DNA of 64,000 nt from Rossellomorea sp. y25. GTDB taxonomy: Bacteria > Bacillota > Bacilli > Bacillales > Bacillaceae_B. Shown piece after piece: positions 8,081-15,768 of the stretch. The notes beneath the pieces were generated by a model, which was given only the letters and a program-made list of their open reading frames with translations, was not told where the DNA came from and made no database searches. The position numbers were made by a program, and so were the translations under genes. Positions within the stretch are counted from its first letter, which is position 1; every line of letters starts with the position of its first letter. The DNA lies in contig NZ_CP145886.1 in the NCBI RefSeq assembly GCF_038049935.1, positions 2,674,501 through 2,738,500 on the forward strand, in the 5' to 3' direction.

Positions 8081-8932
8081 TTAAATCTTTTTCACATTGT
8101 TAAAATACTCTTCTAAAGACCAATCGTTTTCATGAATGACTTTAGCTGCATCCTTACCTACATATCTAAAATGCCAAGGCTCATATTGATACTGTGTAAT
8201 CGAAACCTTATCTTCCGGATAACGGAGGATGAACCCATATTTATAGGCGTTCTCAGCAAGCCACTTGCCTTCCTTCGTATCGGCAAATTCAATGTTTACC
8301 TGGAAGTTATTGCTTTGACTCGAGATATCCATTGCTAAACCTGATTGATGCTCACTTTGTCCCGGCGGTGCTACGGCCATTACGGCTTTTTCTTCTCCGA
8401 ACTGAGCAATTTCTCTTTCCAGCAGCATTTTTTGATATTCATACGAACGATAGCCTGAAATAGCTGTCAGCATAACACCATGTGCTTTAGCCTCAGCGAA
8501 CATTTTCTCCAGCTGCTCTGCCGCTTCTTTACGAAGATATGCCTTTTCTAGTTCTTGATTACCAAATACGAACGGAACATTTGGGCGGACCAAATCAGTT
8601 GGTTTGTATTCATTTAATGCGTATTCCTTATTCACAAGAGCTAAAAGGTTGGAGGGATTTTGTATTATTTGTTTTCCGTCCACTACTTTCACTTCATTGA
8701 AGTATTGGGACTCTAATTGTAGTTCTGGAGGAACTGCTTCTTCCTCTGAAGGAGCAGGTTGTTCTTCTTCCGTTTGTCCATCCGGCTGATCTTGTGGAAT
8801 TTGTTGCTTCGGTTCCTCTTTTTTCGTTTCTTGCTGTTTTTGGCCAAATAAATCCTCTGACCAATCTTGTACTTGCGAACATCCCGATAAGATAATCAAG
8901 GAAGCAGCAGTTACGAAGATGATCTTTTTCAT
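8081..8932 (-). CDS. yodJ: LdcB/VanY-type D-alanyl-D-alanine (L,D/D,D) carboxypeptidase lipoprotein
   Basis: Zinc carboxypeptidase of family M15B that trims peptidoglycan stem peptides outside the membrane. I start it at ATG 8932, giving the signal MKKIIFVTAASLIILSGCSQ with lipobox LSGC; the frame extends further upstream but without a signal. After an acidic/Gln-rich linker come the M15 motifs: SGYRSYEYQ, SEHQSGLAMDIS (His and Asp zinc ligands) and EPWHFRYVG (catalytic Glu and His ligand). B. subtilis has yodJ at the same place next to deoD. 283 residues. It has its own terminator. Confidence 0.93.
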   Translation of the reverse strand: MKKIIFVTAASLIILSGCSQVQDWSEDLFGQKQQETKKEEPKQQIPQDQPDGQTEEEQPAPSEEEAVPPELQLESQYFNEVKVVDGKQIIQNPSNLLALVNKEYALNEYKPTDLVRPNVPFVFGNQELEKAYLRKEAAEQLEKMFAEAKAHGVMLTAISGYRSYEYQKMLLEREIAQFGEEKAVMAVAPPGQSEHQSGLAMDISSQSNNFQVNIEFADTKEGKWLAENAYKYGFILRYPEDKVSITQYQYEPWHFRYVGKDAAKVIHENDWSLEEYFNNVKKI

Positions 8933-9019
8933 ACTTTCACCTAGTTTCTCTATAATAGTTCCATCCTTAATCTTACCATGTATCAGGTTTTCTGTAAGCA
9001 GGATAAACTTCATAAAATG

Positions 9020-9062
9020 AAAAACTGCTTATAAACCCGGAGATGGGAATGTAAGCAGTTTC
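9020..9062 (-). terminator. Terminator of deoD
   Basis: AAACTGCTTA (9022-9031) and TAAGCAGTTT (9052-9061) form a 10-bp stem with a CCC/GGG-containing loop; the minus strand continues with TTTC. It is 19 bp downstream of the deoD stop. Confidence 0.8.
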
Positions 9063-9080
9063 TTTTGATAATAGATGGAT

Positions 9081-9785
9081 CTACTCCCCAATAGCAGCTT
9101 CCAAAGCAACTTCAATCATTTCATTAAATGTTGTTTGACGCTCTTCTGCAGTCGTTTCTTCACCTGTTAAAATATGATCACTAACTGTCAGAACGGATAG
9201 TGCATTACGTCCATATTTAGCTGCTAATGTGTATAGAGCCGATGTTTCCATTTCAATTGCCAGAATTCCATATTGAGCCCATTTTTCATGCTCGGCATTG
9301 TCATTGTAGAACATGTCGGCAGTAAACACATTTCCTACCTTTAAGTTAAGGCCTTTTTCCACTCCGGCATCATATGCCCTTTTAAGTAAATCGAAGTTAG
9401 CTGTCGGTGCATAGTCAATACCGTTAAATGTTAATTTGTTCATTTGAGAATCAGTTGATGAGGTCATAGCCAGTATGACATCACGAACTTTAACATCCTT
9501 TTGGATAGCCCCACAAGTACCGACACGGATTAGGTTTTGGACGTTATAGCTTTGCATTAATTCGTTAATATAAATGGAAATGGACGGAACACCCATTCCT
9601 GTTCCTTGAACGGAAATCCTTTTCCCTTTATATGTTCCTGTGTATCCAAACATATTACGGACTTCGTTATAGCAGGTTGGATTTTCCAGAAATGTTTCTG
9701 CAATGTACTTTGCTCTAAGGGGATCTCCTGGTAATAAAACCGTTTCTGCTATTTCATTTTCTTTTGCATTAATATGTATACTCAA
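9081..9785 (-). CDS. deoD: Purine nucleoside phosphorylase DeoD
   Basis: Hexameric bacterial PNP that splits purine (deoxy)ribonucleosides with phosphate for salvage. Start is TTG 9785 behind AGGAGG (nine bases), giving [14 protein letters not shown] and 234 residues, against 233 in B. subtilis; the frame stays open upstream but that part is not conserved. Signatures: [14 protein letters not shown] (phosphate binding), [29 protein letters not shown] (ribose-binding Met-Glu) and SDHI with the catalytic Asp. Transcribed alone from the promoter at 9821-9849. Confidence 0.97.
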   Translation of the reverse strand: MSIHINAKENEIAETVLLPGDPLRAKYIAETFLENPTCYNEVRNMFGYTGTYKGKRISVQGTGMGVPSISIYINELMQSYNVQNLIRVGTCGAIQKDVKVRDVILAMTSSTDSQMNKLTFNGIDYAPTANFDLLKRAYDAGVEKGLNLKVGNVFTADMFYNDNAEHEKWAQYGILAIEMETSALYTLAAKYGRNALSVLTVSDHILTGEETTAEERQTTFNEMIEVALEAAIGE

Positions 9786-9820
9786 TTTACTTTTCCTCCT
9801 AACTAGACTGTTGAAACACC

Positions 9821-9849
9821 ATTGTAATCCTTTTTTATTTCTTATGCAA
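9821..9849 (-). promoter_or_regulatory. Predicted sigma-A promoter of deoD
   Basis: TTGCAT (9844-9849) and TACAAT (9821-9826) are 17 bp apart on the minus strand, ending about 36 bp from the TTG start codon. Confidence 0.7.
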
Positions 9850-9915
9850 CGAATGAAAATGGAAGGATAGAAAGCGGAGCATGGGGTCAAACTAACGTCA
9901 GAAGGAGGGATCCAC

Positions 9916-10038
9916 ATGACTAAAGAAAAAATGAGTAAGAAACTAAAGCAAGCAGTACAGCATGCAAATGAAACAAACCCTTCTACCCGTTCCGGGACAC
10001 AACCTAACTCTTCAAGAACTGAAAGACTTAAATCATAA
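9916..10038 (+). CDS. Small basic hydrophilic protein, 40 residues
   Basis: Short gene with a strong GAAGGAGGG Shine-Dalgarno and ATG. The product starts [19 protein letters not shown], then is rich in Asn, Ser, Thr and Arg and has no hydrophobic core. Composition and the position beside other sporulation-associated loci are reminiscent of minor small acid-soluble or core spore peptides, but I do not recognise the family. It is followed 17 bp later by a similar small gene with its own ribosome site, so the two form a tandem pair on the plus strand, divergent from deoD. Confidence 0.65.
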   Translation: MTKEKMSKKLKQAVQHANETNPSTRSGTQPNSSRTERLKS

Positions 10039-10055
10039 CGGGGAGGAAAATTTGA

Positions 10056-10199
10056 ATGGGTAAAAAACACCGAAACAGAATCAATGCTCCTAAGAAAAAT
10101 AACCATATTTCCAAAGAAGCACTAGATGCTGAACACAATGCACATGGCAAAGAAAATTCAGCCCAGAATCGAAAAAACGGCCCGGGCAATCACATATAA
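10056..10199 (+). CDS. Small Asn/Lys-rich protein, possibly spore-associated
   Basis: 47-residue protein beginning [18 protein letters not shown] and rich in Asn, Lys and His; no membrane segment. The Shine-Dalgarno GGGGAGG lies nine bases before the ATG. Its C-terminal half ([19 protein letters not shown]) resembles in composition SspN/SspK/SspP-type minor spore proteins, but no family is certain. It shares a transcript with the 40-residue gene just upstream and a terminator follows at 10216. Confidence 0.65.
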   Translation: MGKKHRNRINAPKKNNHISKEALDAEHNAHGKENSAQNRKNGPGNHI

Positions 10200-10215
10200 A
10201 AATTCTCCATAAAAT

Positions 10216-10257
10216 AAAGGGAAGAATCTTACCGACATGGATGATTCTTTCCTTTTT
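10216..10257 (+). terminator. Terminator of the small-protein pair
   Basis: AAAGGGAAGAATC pairs with GATTCTTTCCTTT over an 14-nt loop, with further T residues after the stem. Confidence 0.8.
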
Positions 10258-10274
10258 GTGTTACGCCTGCTTAT

Positions 10275-10595
10275 TTAATGGATCACGATCCGGTTCACTC
10301 TTTTCCACCCATTTGACTGAAGGCGATAATAATAATGACCTCTCCGTCCTTCGTCAATAAAAATGATATCACGTGTAGCAATGTACCTGCCTTGATAATC
10401 TTTAGGAACTAGGTCTGGTACGTTAAATGTTCTGAACGTTTCATACAGGGCTTCTTCATGATTATTAGCTTCAACAGAGATTCGATATACCTTTTCATAG
10501 CCTTTGTTCTCTCCATACTTAGGAGTTTGGAAAATGGTCATGTCATAGGTCGATCTCAAAAGCTTAGGACGAATGATTTTTTCAAGTAAAGGCAT
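10275..10595 (-). CDS. yodL: YodL family protein
   Basis: Conserved 106-residue Bacillaceae protein of unknown function, identified by similarity and by its B. subtilis-like place next to deoD. It is soluble, with FRTFNVPDLVPKDYQGRY in the middle and the basic C-terminus HYYYRLQSNGWKRVNRIVIH. ATG 10595 is chosen because GGAGG is seven bases upstream; the GTG two codons earlier touches the ribosome site. No partner gene is adjacent in the same transcript. Confidence 0.85.
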   Translation of the reverse strand: MPLLEKIIRPKLLRSTYDMTIFQTPKYGENKGYEKVYRISVEANNHEEALYETFRTFNVPDLVPKDYQGRYIATRDIIFIDEGRRGHYYYRLQSNGWKRVNRIVIH

Positions 10596-10692
10596 GAGCA
10601 CCCCTCCGTCATTAAGTTGTACTCATACTATTACACATAGACCTTGTCGAATCCTTCATGGAAACATAAGAATCTTTGTCGAATCGATCGGA

Positions 10693-11463
10693 TTAAGCGA
10701 ATTTATTAATCACTTCTCGCAGTTTTGATGAAAGAACAGGAATGTCCGACTTTCTTATCGTCATTTTCACCATGGATTCGTCCATTTCAAGAGCTTCCGC
10801 TAAAAATCCGCCTAACCCTCTTGCACGTCGATCCACTTCTAAAAGAAGATCCAATTGTTCTTCCGATTGATTCATGAACATCACTTCAAGTTCATCTAAT
10901 TTTCGTTGGTACGGACCATTTACCGGTACGAATTCAAATTCCTGTATGAATGGGTAGCGACCTCTGTAGCGACGTGGTGCTTGCTCACATTCAACCTTAC
11001 GAATTCTGAAGCCAAGTTCCTGAACAGATGTAAGCACAGCATTCGTCAATTCATTCGGCACGATTTCAATATAATCTTTGTCTTTGGGATCTACTGCATT
11101 TTTAATGTCTAAACCCGTGGCTACCCACACCCTTGTATTCCCATATGTGATTGGGGTTTCAAATGGCAAGGTAAAGGTAAAAGGAAACTCTTTCTTTTCA
11201 TTTTCGCCAATGGTAAAAGGCTCGGATATCTGTACTTTTTGAATAGGAGCATAATCAGTGTACTTCTTGTCGTCTGATTCTCGAATATATGTAGTAAAGA
11301 GAGTTAAATAAATAGCATCGATGTTTTGATCTGCGCTCCCTCCGGTTATTTCTACTATACCCTTTGCTGTTTCCCCTGCTTGATAGCTTGATTTTTCTAA
11401 TTTTGTATCTACTGTCGCTGCTCCAATTCCAATTGACGCAAATACTTTGTTAAAAAAAGACAT
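10693..11463 (-). CDS. spo0M: Sporulation-control protein Spo0M (arrestin-fold)
   Basis: SpoOM family protein of 256 residues, cytosolic with an arrestin-like double beta-sandwich; in B. subtilis it influences early sporulation and links to the cytoskeleton and division. N-terminal MSFFNKVFASIGIGAATVDTKL and the tract YQAGETAKGIVEITGG are characteristic. The C-terminal half ends in a family-typical helical section (RARGLGGFLAEALEMDES). ATG 11463 follows GAGGAGG. It lies 17 bp behind a small Ser/Thr kinase and probably shares its transcript, which raises the possibility that it is a substrate. Confidence 0.94.
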   Translation of the reverse strand: MSFFNKVFASIGIGAATVDTKLEKSSYQAGETAKGIVEITGGSADQNIDAIYLTLFTTYIRESDDKKYTDYAPIQKVQISEPFTIGENEKKEFPFTFTLPFETPITYGNTRVWVATGLDIKNAVDPKDKDYIEIVPNELTNAVLTSVQELGFRIRKVECEQAPRRYRGRYPFIQEFEFVPVNGPYQRKLDELEVMFMNQSEEQLDLLLEVDRRARGLGGFLAEALEMDESMVKMTIRKSDIPVLSSKLREVINKFA

Positions 11464-11480
11464 GTTAAATTCCTCCTCTA

Positions 11481-12284
11481 TTATCTTTCTTGTAATGTGT
11501 GAATCACTCTGGATAATTCCACAATGAGCTCCGCAGCGTCCCTGAACCCTAAATCAATTTGTAGAAGTCTTCGAATCAACATCCTGGTATCAGGATGAAT
11601 GGCCAGTTCTGCTTCCCAACTTCTTTCCTTTCTCATCGTCGGTTCGTAAGAAGAATACAGTAAAAACAACAGAAAATGTCCGATTGCGTAGAAATCACTC
11701 TTCACAGACTTATCCCTCATATAATCCTTATGTTTCTCTGGAATAGTCTCTGATGTTGTATTCATTTCACAAGCAAGGCCAAAGTCTATTATTTGAAGAG
11801 TCCCATGATCCAATAGAATATTAGGGATCCTTAAATCTCTATGAACGTATCCCTTTTCATGAATCCATTGAACCAAGGTAACTAATTGTACACCTAACTT
11901 TAGTGATTCTTCTTCGGAGTAGGTTTTTCCTTCTATAAAAATTAACTCCTCAAATGTTTGACCGTTCATTTTTTCCATAATGAAATAAGGAGTCTTTCCA
12001 TACTCACCTGCTGCATATACGGATGGAAACTGAGGATGAGATAAAGTTTGTAGTGCATTCATTTCATTTTGAACATATTGGACGTGATTAGAAAATAACT
12101 TTTTGTAAGGGCGTATTCTTTTTAAAATGGCTTCTTTTCCATTCGAATGGTTGATAACCAAGTAAGTGGTACCATAGCTTCCTTTTCCAACTAATCGGAT
12201 GATATGGAAGCCATTGATGTTTTCTCCCGGTTTCCAAGTCTGTTCAAAACCATCGATCAGTCTGCGAAAAAGAGTGTGTATCAT
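11481..12284 (-). CDS. Small Hanks-type Ser/Thr protein kinase (YbdM-like)
   Basis: Stand-alone cytosolic kinase domain of 267 residues without membrane anchor or PASTA repeats. Glycine loop LVGKGSYGTTY, ATP-anchoring Lys in EAILKRI, catalytic loop YVHRDLRIPNIL and metal-binding DFG are all present. The catalytic loop has Arg where most kinases have Lys (HRDLK), as the notable oddity; the rest is intact, so activity is plausible. ATG 12284 follows AGAGGA. It sits between a 54-residue His/Lys/Ser-rich gene and spo0M with gaps near 20 bp, suggesting a three-gene operon. Resembles B. subtilis YbdM in size. Confidence 0.88.
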   Translation of the reverse strand: MIHTLFRRLIDGFEQTWKPGENINGFHIIRLVGKGSYGTTYLVINHSNGKEAILKRIRPYKKLFSNHVQYVQNEMNALQTLSHPQFPSVYAAGEYGKTPYFIMEKMNGQTFEELIFIEGKTYSEEESLKLGVQLVTLVQWIHEKGYVHRDLRIPNILLDHGTLQIIDFGLACEMNTTSETIPEKHKDYMRDKSVKSDFYAIGHFLLFLLYSSYEPTMRKERSWEAELAIHPDTRMLIRRLLQIDLGFRDAAELIVELSRVIHTLQER

Positions 12285-12304
12285 ATCACATTCCTCTCAT
12301 TCCA

Positions 12305-12469
12305 TCAGCTGCTAAAAAAGCTGGAAAAAAAGCTTTTACTTTTATGCTTCTTATAATGTTGATGTCCAAAGTGTTTATGTTTAGGTGATTTATACTTTCT
12401 CCACGCATCACTGGAGCTATATCGATGATGTTTCGAACTTAACAAACCTTTGATTATTTTTCTTAACAT
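12305..12469 (-). CDS. 54-residue His/Lys/Ser-rich small protein
   Basis: Small gene with GGAGG seven bases before ATG 12469. The product begins MLRKIIKGLLSSKHHRY, continues as a very basic tract with repeated His-Lys pairs (SPKHKHFGHQHYKKHKSKS) and ends in FFSSFFSS. It resembles no family I know; the serines and its position as first gene before a Ser/Thr kinase make it a candidate kinase substrate or adaptor. The amphipathic ends could allow peripheral membrane binding. Stop lies 20 bp before the kinase ATG. Confidence 0.7.
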   Translation of the reverse strand: MLRKIIKGLLSSKHHRYSSSDAWRKYKSPKHKHFGHQHYKKHKSKSFFSSFFSS

Positions 12470-12573
12470 AAACAAACCTCCCTAAAATGATTCATTTTCA
12501 CTTGTATTACTATATACGTTTCATTTTGAAATTAGTTTCAATTCCATAAAATATATTAGTGGAGCGTGATCAC

Positions 12574-13662
12574 TTGACCTCTTCACCGATTCAAAAGATT
12601 TTAAACCTGATCAAGACCGGGAGCAATGACCACACGAGACCTCTTCTGAACGAGGGGTATATATGTAAGCTCTACAATGCAACCGAAAGCCCTACTCCCC
12701 TGGTCTACTTCCCTCAGGATCAAGAACTGTATGAACTGATTGTGAACAAAGTAAAGAATGCTAACCTTAATAACGTAACAAGAACCGCATGTTATCTTGA
12801 CTTTTTCAAGAAACACCCTGAAATCCACTGGTCTTTTCTTGCTCATATGGTATCAAGAAATGCTGGTTATCATATGACAGACATTCGAAACAATCTGCTC
12901 TCATATGTATTGGACAATAATGATCAAAAAGCGTTATTCTCATTTCTCGAGCTATGTAATGCAGCCATCTTTCATGATGCCTACCCTCAATTATTACTAT
13001 ATGAACAATGGAAAAGAACGGGACATTCTTCCTTTCACCTCCTAAAAAAATTCAACGTTTCCATTTTCATGATGAATATCTGGAATGACTTTCTTACTAC
13101 CGGTAATGAACAAGTTTTAACCATTGGACTCATCATGAATGAGCAGCATATGATTCAAAAGAGAATATTAACAGAAATGAAAAAACCTATTGGAGTAGAA
13201 GAGTGGCTTTTTCTCTTGCAGGACCGTTTAGAATTTGCCTCCATTCTCTTTCCATATGGAAAACATTCCCCCTGCTCTCTTGCAGGGCTTTCGGTATCTC
13301 ACTTTGAGCAGGTAAAGCGAAGGATTGTGTTAGGCAAGAAATTATACAGTATATTATTTCATGACACTGTCTTTCCTACATCTTATTCCTTTGCGATTAA
13401 CCATTCACATAGCGGATCAAGAGCAGATTACTGGCCTCATGTTTATTCGAAAAAAAACAAAAAAACTCGGCTGTATAGTCCAACACTGTGTTCTGCCTGG
13501 GATAACATCCCTCCTTTGACACTCTCTTCGACTGACTGGTTTACGGACCAGTCAATTGAAGTGATGGAGCCGTTGTTGACGATGATGGTACCCGGTCATT
13601 TTTCCATGACAAAAAAGTGGAAAACGTTGACCTCATTCCTGGTTAATCTAAAGCGGGATTAA
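12574..13662 (+). CDS. DUF2515 family protein (YppC-like)
   Basis: Soluble protein of about 362 residues matching the DUF2515/YppC family, recognised from blocks such as NVTRTACYLDFFKKHPEIHWSFLAH (middle of a conserved N-terminal region), MVSRNAGYHMTDI and HSGSRADYWPHVY. Function is unknown. The frame opens at GTG 12559, but the TTG at 12574 has GGAG at a better distance and is preferred; this start is uncertain. It is the only plus-strand gene in this stretch and ends at the shared hairpin at 13672-13708. Confidence 0.78.
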   Translation: MTSSPIQKILNLIKTGSNDHTRPLLNEGYICKLYNATESPTPLVYFPQDQELYELIVNKVKNANLNNVTRTACYLDFFKKHPEIHWSFLAHMVSRNAGYHMTDIRNNLLSYVLDNNDQKALFSFLELCNAAIFHDAYPQLLLYEQWKRTGHSSFHLLKKFNVSIFMMNIWNDFLTTGNEQVLTIGLIMNEQHMIQKRILTEMKKPIGVEEWLFLLQDRLEFASILFPYGKHSPCSLAGLSVSHFEQVKRRIVLGKKLYSILFHDTVFPTSYSFAINHSHSGSRADYWPHVYSKKNKKTRLYSPTLCSAWDNIPPLTLSSTDWFTDQSIEVMEPLLTMMVPGHFSMTKKWKTLTSFLVNLKRD

Positions 13663-13671
13663 CTCAAAATA

Positions 13672-13708
13672 AAGTGCCTGCATGTTTCGAAAAACATGAC
13701 AGACACTT
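13672..13708. terminator. Bidirectional terminator between DUF2515 gene and yozD
   Basis: AAGTGCCTGCATGTTT pairs, with two mismatches, with AAACATGACAGACACTT around a short A-rich loop. It lies between convergent genes and has T-rich flanks on the minus strand. Confidence 0.75.
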
Positions 13709-13779
13709 AAGAGTTAATCCCCAATATATTAAAGGACATTCCTTACGACGTGATTTTCATTTCGATGGTTGAAAAGATC

Positions 13780-13956
13780 CTAAACATCTTCTTCCCATTC
13801 TTCATCAATGATACATTTGGCAATCAGATACTCGAATGTGATATCCGCTATTTCTTCCAGCTCATCTTCTGATGGTACATACCCTCTTTGAACGAGTTCT
13901 TTCATAAAGAACTCTGCAATTTCCTCAGTGTCGATAAAGACTTCTATCTCCCGCAT
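13780..13956 (-). CDS. yozD: YozD family protein
   Basis: Acidic 58-residue protein, identical in length to B. subtilis YozD as I recall it. It contains EVFIDTEEIAEFFMKELVQRG and ends in a run of acidic residues. Start is ATG 13956 after AAAGGGGG; an upstream in-frame ATG lacks a ribosome site. Function unknown. In B. subtilis it also lies between yodM and yodN. Confidence 0.85.
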   Translation of the reverse strand: MREIEVFIDTEEIAEFFMKELVQRGYVPSEDELEEIADITFEYLIAKCIIDEEWEEDV

Positions 13957-14080
13957 GTGATCGCCCCCTTTGATTCTCAATTTATGACAACACTCTCCGA
14001 GTTATGCTAGGAGAAAAAAGTTTTCATAAGAATTTAAAGACAAGCATAGACTTTATCATCAAAGATAGAGGAGCGATTCG

Positions 14081-14251
14081 ATGTTAAGCACATTCACTAA
14101 AAAAACAAAAACGATGTTAAAAGATTTAGAAAATGGTGAAGGAATGATCGTTTCTGGAATGCAATGGATTCTTCGAGGCGTATTGTTAACATTCTTAATC
14201 GTTAGTGTTCCAGTGTTTCTTTACATCATGTGGCTTATTCCTTCTCTTTAA
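14081..14251 (+). CDS. Single-pass small membrane protein, 56 residues
   Basis: ATG 14081 lies six bases after AGAGGAGCG. The 56-residue product has a polar N-terminus (MLSTFTKKTKTMLKDLEN) and one hydrophobic helix near residues 27-53 (RGVLLTFLIVSVPVFLYIM). It is convergent with yodN and the two coding regions overlap by 17 bp at their 3' ends, so the mRNAs would be complementary there. I do not recognise the family; coding potential is supported by the ribosome site and the clean helix. Confidence 0.6.
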   Translation: MLSTFTKKTKTMLKDLENGEGMIVSGMQWILRGVLLTFLIVSVPVFLYIMWLIPSL

Positions 14252-14888
14252 CGATAGAGCTCGTGTGAGTTTTTAATTGTTCTAACACATAGTCCATCTT
14301 ATTCTTATATTTAGTATCTTGAAAGAGAAGATACAGGGTTTTGTAATCATTATAATGATCTAAGAGCTGATCAATCCAACTTGGCTTCGGGTAAGCAGGT
14401 GAATGAAGCGATTTTGTTTTGCCTTCTTTTTTTTGTGGAAATACGAATCCATATTTCTTTATAAATGCCTCTGCTTGCTCTTCATCTGCAACCAGGGTGA
14501 TTTCATCTTCGTCTGCTTCTAACCACTCACCATCTGTAATTCTCATTAACTCATAAATAACGTCTTCCCAGGCATCGTCCTTATAACGCCATATTTCCGT
14601 CCGAAATCCTACCACTTTAAAGAGATCCTCTTCATAACCCTTGACAATTACAAGATCTCCAAATAGAAATTTATATTCAATATCAATCTGTTCCTGTTCA
14701 AAAATGTATCCATCATAAGAATCAAGCAATTCTAATGCTTTCTCCTTGAATAGGCCTTCACTTTCATTTACCTCATATAAAAACTCACCATCGAGCTTTT
14801 TAATGTCGGTTATTTTCCCGACTGTACCATAGATTGTTACGACTACTGTTTCCCCAACTCTGAATCTAGGCTCTTTTCGTTTCTTCAT
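14235..14888 (-). CDS. yodN: YodN family protein
   Basis: Conserved protein of 217 residues, close to B. subtilis YodN in length and position. It has a KOW/SH3-like beta-rich opening (FRVGETVVVTIYGTVGKITDIKKLDG) and a repeat-like second section FGDLVIVKGYEEDLFKVVGF, followed by a charged helical tail. Function unknown. The frame extends 40 codons upstream but ATG 14888, preceded by GAGGGGAG, begins the conserved part. Transcribed separately from yozE, which has its own terminator. Confidence 0.82.
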   Translation of the reverse strand: MKKRKEPRFRVGETVVVTIYGTVGKITDIKKLDGEFLYEVNESEGLFKEKALELLDSYDGYIFEQEQIDIEYKFLFGDLVIVKGYEEDLFKVVGFRTEIWRYKDDAWEDVIYELMRITDGEWLEADEDEITLVADEEQAEAFIKKYGFVFPQKKEGKTKSLHSPAYPKPSWIDQLLDHYNDYKTLYLLFQDTKYKNKMDYVLEQLKTHTSSIVKEKE

Positions 14889-15089
14889 TCTCCCCTCACC
14901 CTTAATCGCCTTTTTTATATGATATGCAGTAACAACCATATCGGTATACACGAAATCCCTTACTCTCTTTTTTCTTTGGAATAGGAATCGTCTATGCTTG
15001 TCAGGCACTGTAACTATTAAATTTATATTTAGGCTTTGTAGCTATCAACAAAAAGAGGATTGAGTGACCATGCTACTTGAGGAAAAAAA

Positions 15090-15122
15090 GGACCGACATA
15101 AGTGTAAAACAAACGTCGGTCC
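15090..15122 (-). terminator. Terminator of yozE
   Basis: GGACCGAC (15090-15097) pairs with GTCGGTCC (15115-15122), and the minus strand continues with TTTTTTTCC. Confidence 0.88.
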
Positions 15123-15143
15123 GGAAGCTTTAAGGTATTCACG

Positions 15144-15368
15144 TTAATCTTTTTCTTCTAACTGATAATAGTCCCATGCCATATCGAAAATGGACATACT
15201 TTCAAGATAGTGCCCATTCATTTCGAGGTAGGAGCTGATTTCATGGTATTGTTGTGATTGTTTAGGAAAGCTGTGATCATCATAAGCTGAATTTGCGAAT
15301 TGAGTTATTTCATCCTTGGCAGTAGGTTGCCTATACTTCATTAAATAATGATAAAAGGATTTTCTCAT
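15144..15368 (-). CDS. yozE: YozE (SAM-like) family protein
   Basis: 74-residue protein, the same length as B. subtilis YozE, a small all-helical fold of unknown role. The family pattern SFYHYLMKYRQPTAKDEITQF and HSFPKQSQQYHEISSYLEMN is obvious. ATG 15368 is chosen; it lies six bases after AGGTG, while an upstream GTG is too close. Two genes upstream is the kamA-yokU unit; a gap of 109 bp suggests its own promoter. Confidence 0.92.
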   Translation of the reverse strand: MRKSFYHYLMKYRQPTAKDEITQFANSAYDDHSFPKQSQQYHEISSYLEMNGHYLESMSIFDMAWDYYQLEEKD

Positions 15369-15477
15369 CTGCTCCACCTACCTTTGTTCTTCTTTTCTAA
15401 AAGGATAGCCGAAGTAGATGGATTCGTAAAGTGTTTGCTTTGTTGTGACATATTAAGGCTCTATAGCTTTATCCCCA

Positions 15478-15768
15478 TTAAAATCGAAAGTAATTTTTCT
15501 TTAGTAATCGGGGAAGTTGCATTAAATCAGTATAAGCGATCACTTTATCGATTAATTTCGTGTCGACCAGCATAAGCTGGTCTTCTATTTCATTGATGAC
15601 CCCTTCATCCTGGTACTCCATTCCACAATGGCTGCAGCTCACGCTCGGAACATTTGCGATTTGAATCGCTCTTGTGCCATCTGGAAGCTCCCAATACACG
15701 CTGGATTGATCCTCATGAGCCGTCTTCTCTTCACACCATTCACATACTTTTGTATTCTTTTTATCCAT
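15478..15768 (-). CDS. yokU: YokU family zinc-finger-like protein
   Basis: 96-residue protein of the YokU family, with two C-x2-C pairs (CEWCEEKTA and CSHCGMEYQ) likely to bind zinc, followed by a helical tail as in antitoxin-type MqsA/YgiT proteins. Its ATG 15768 overlaps the kamA stop by 8 bp, so the two are translationally coupled, and kamA-yokU adjacency is the same in B. subtilis. The coupling suggests a role in the lysine aminomutase pathway, possibly regulatory, but nothing is proven. No toxin gene is adjacent. Confidence 0.85.
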   Translation of the reverse strand: MDKKNTKVCEWCEEKTAHEDQSSVYWELPDGTRAIQIANVPSVSCSHCGMEYQDEGVINEIEDQLMLVDTKLIDKVIAYTDLMQLPRLLKKNYFRF

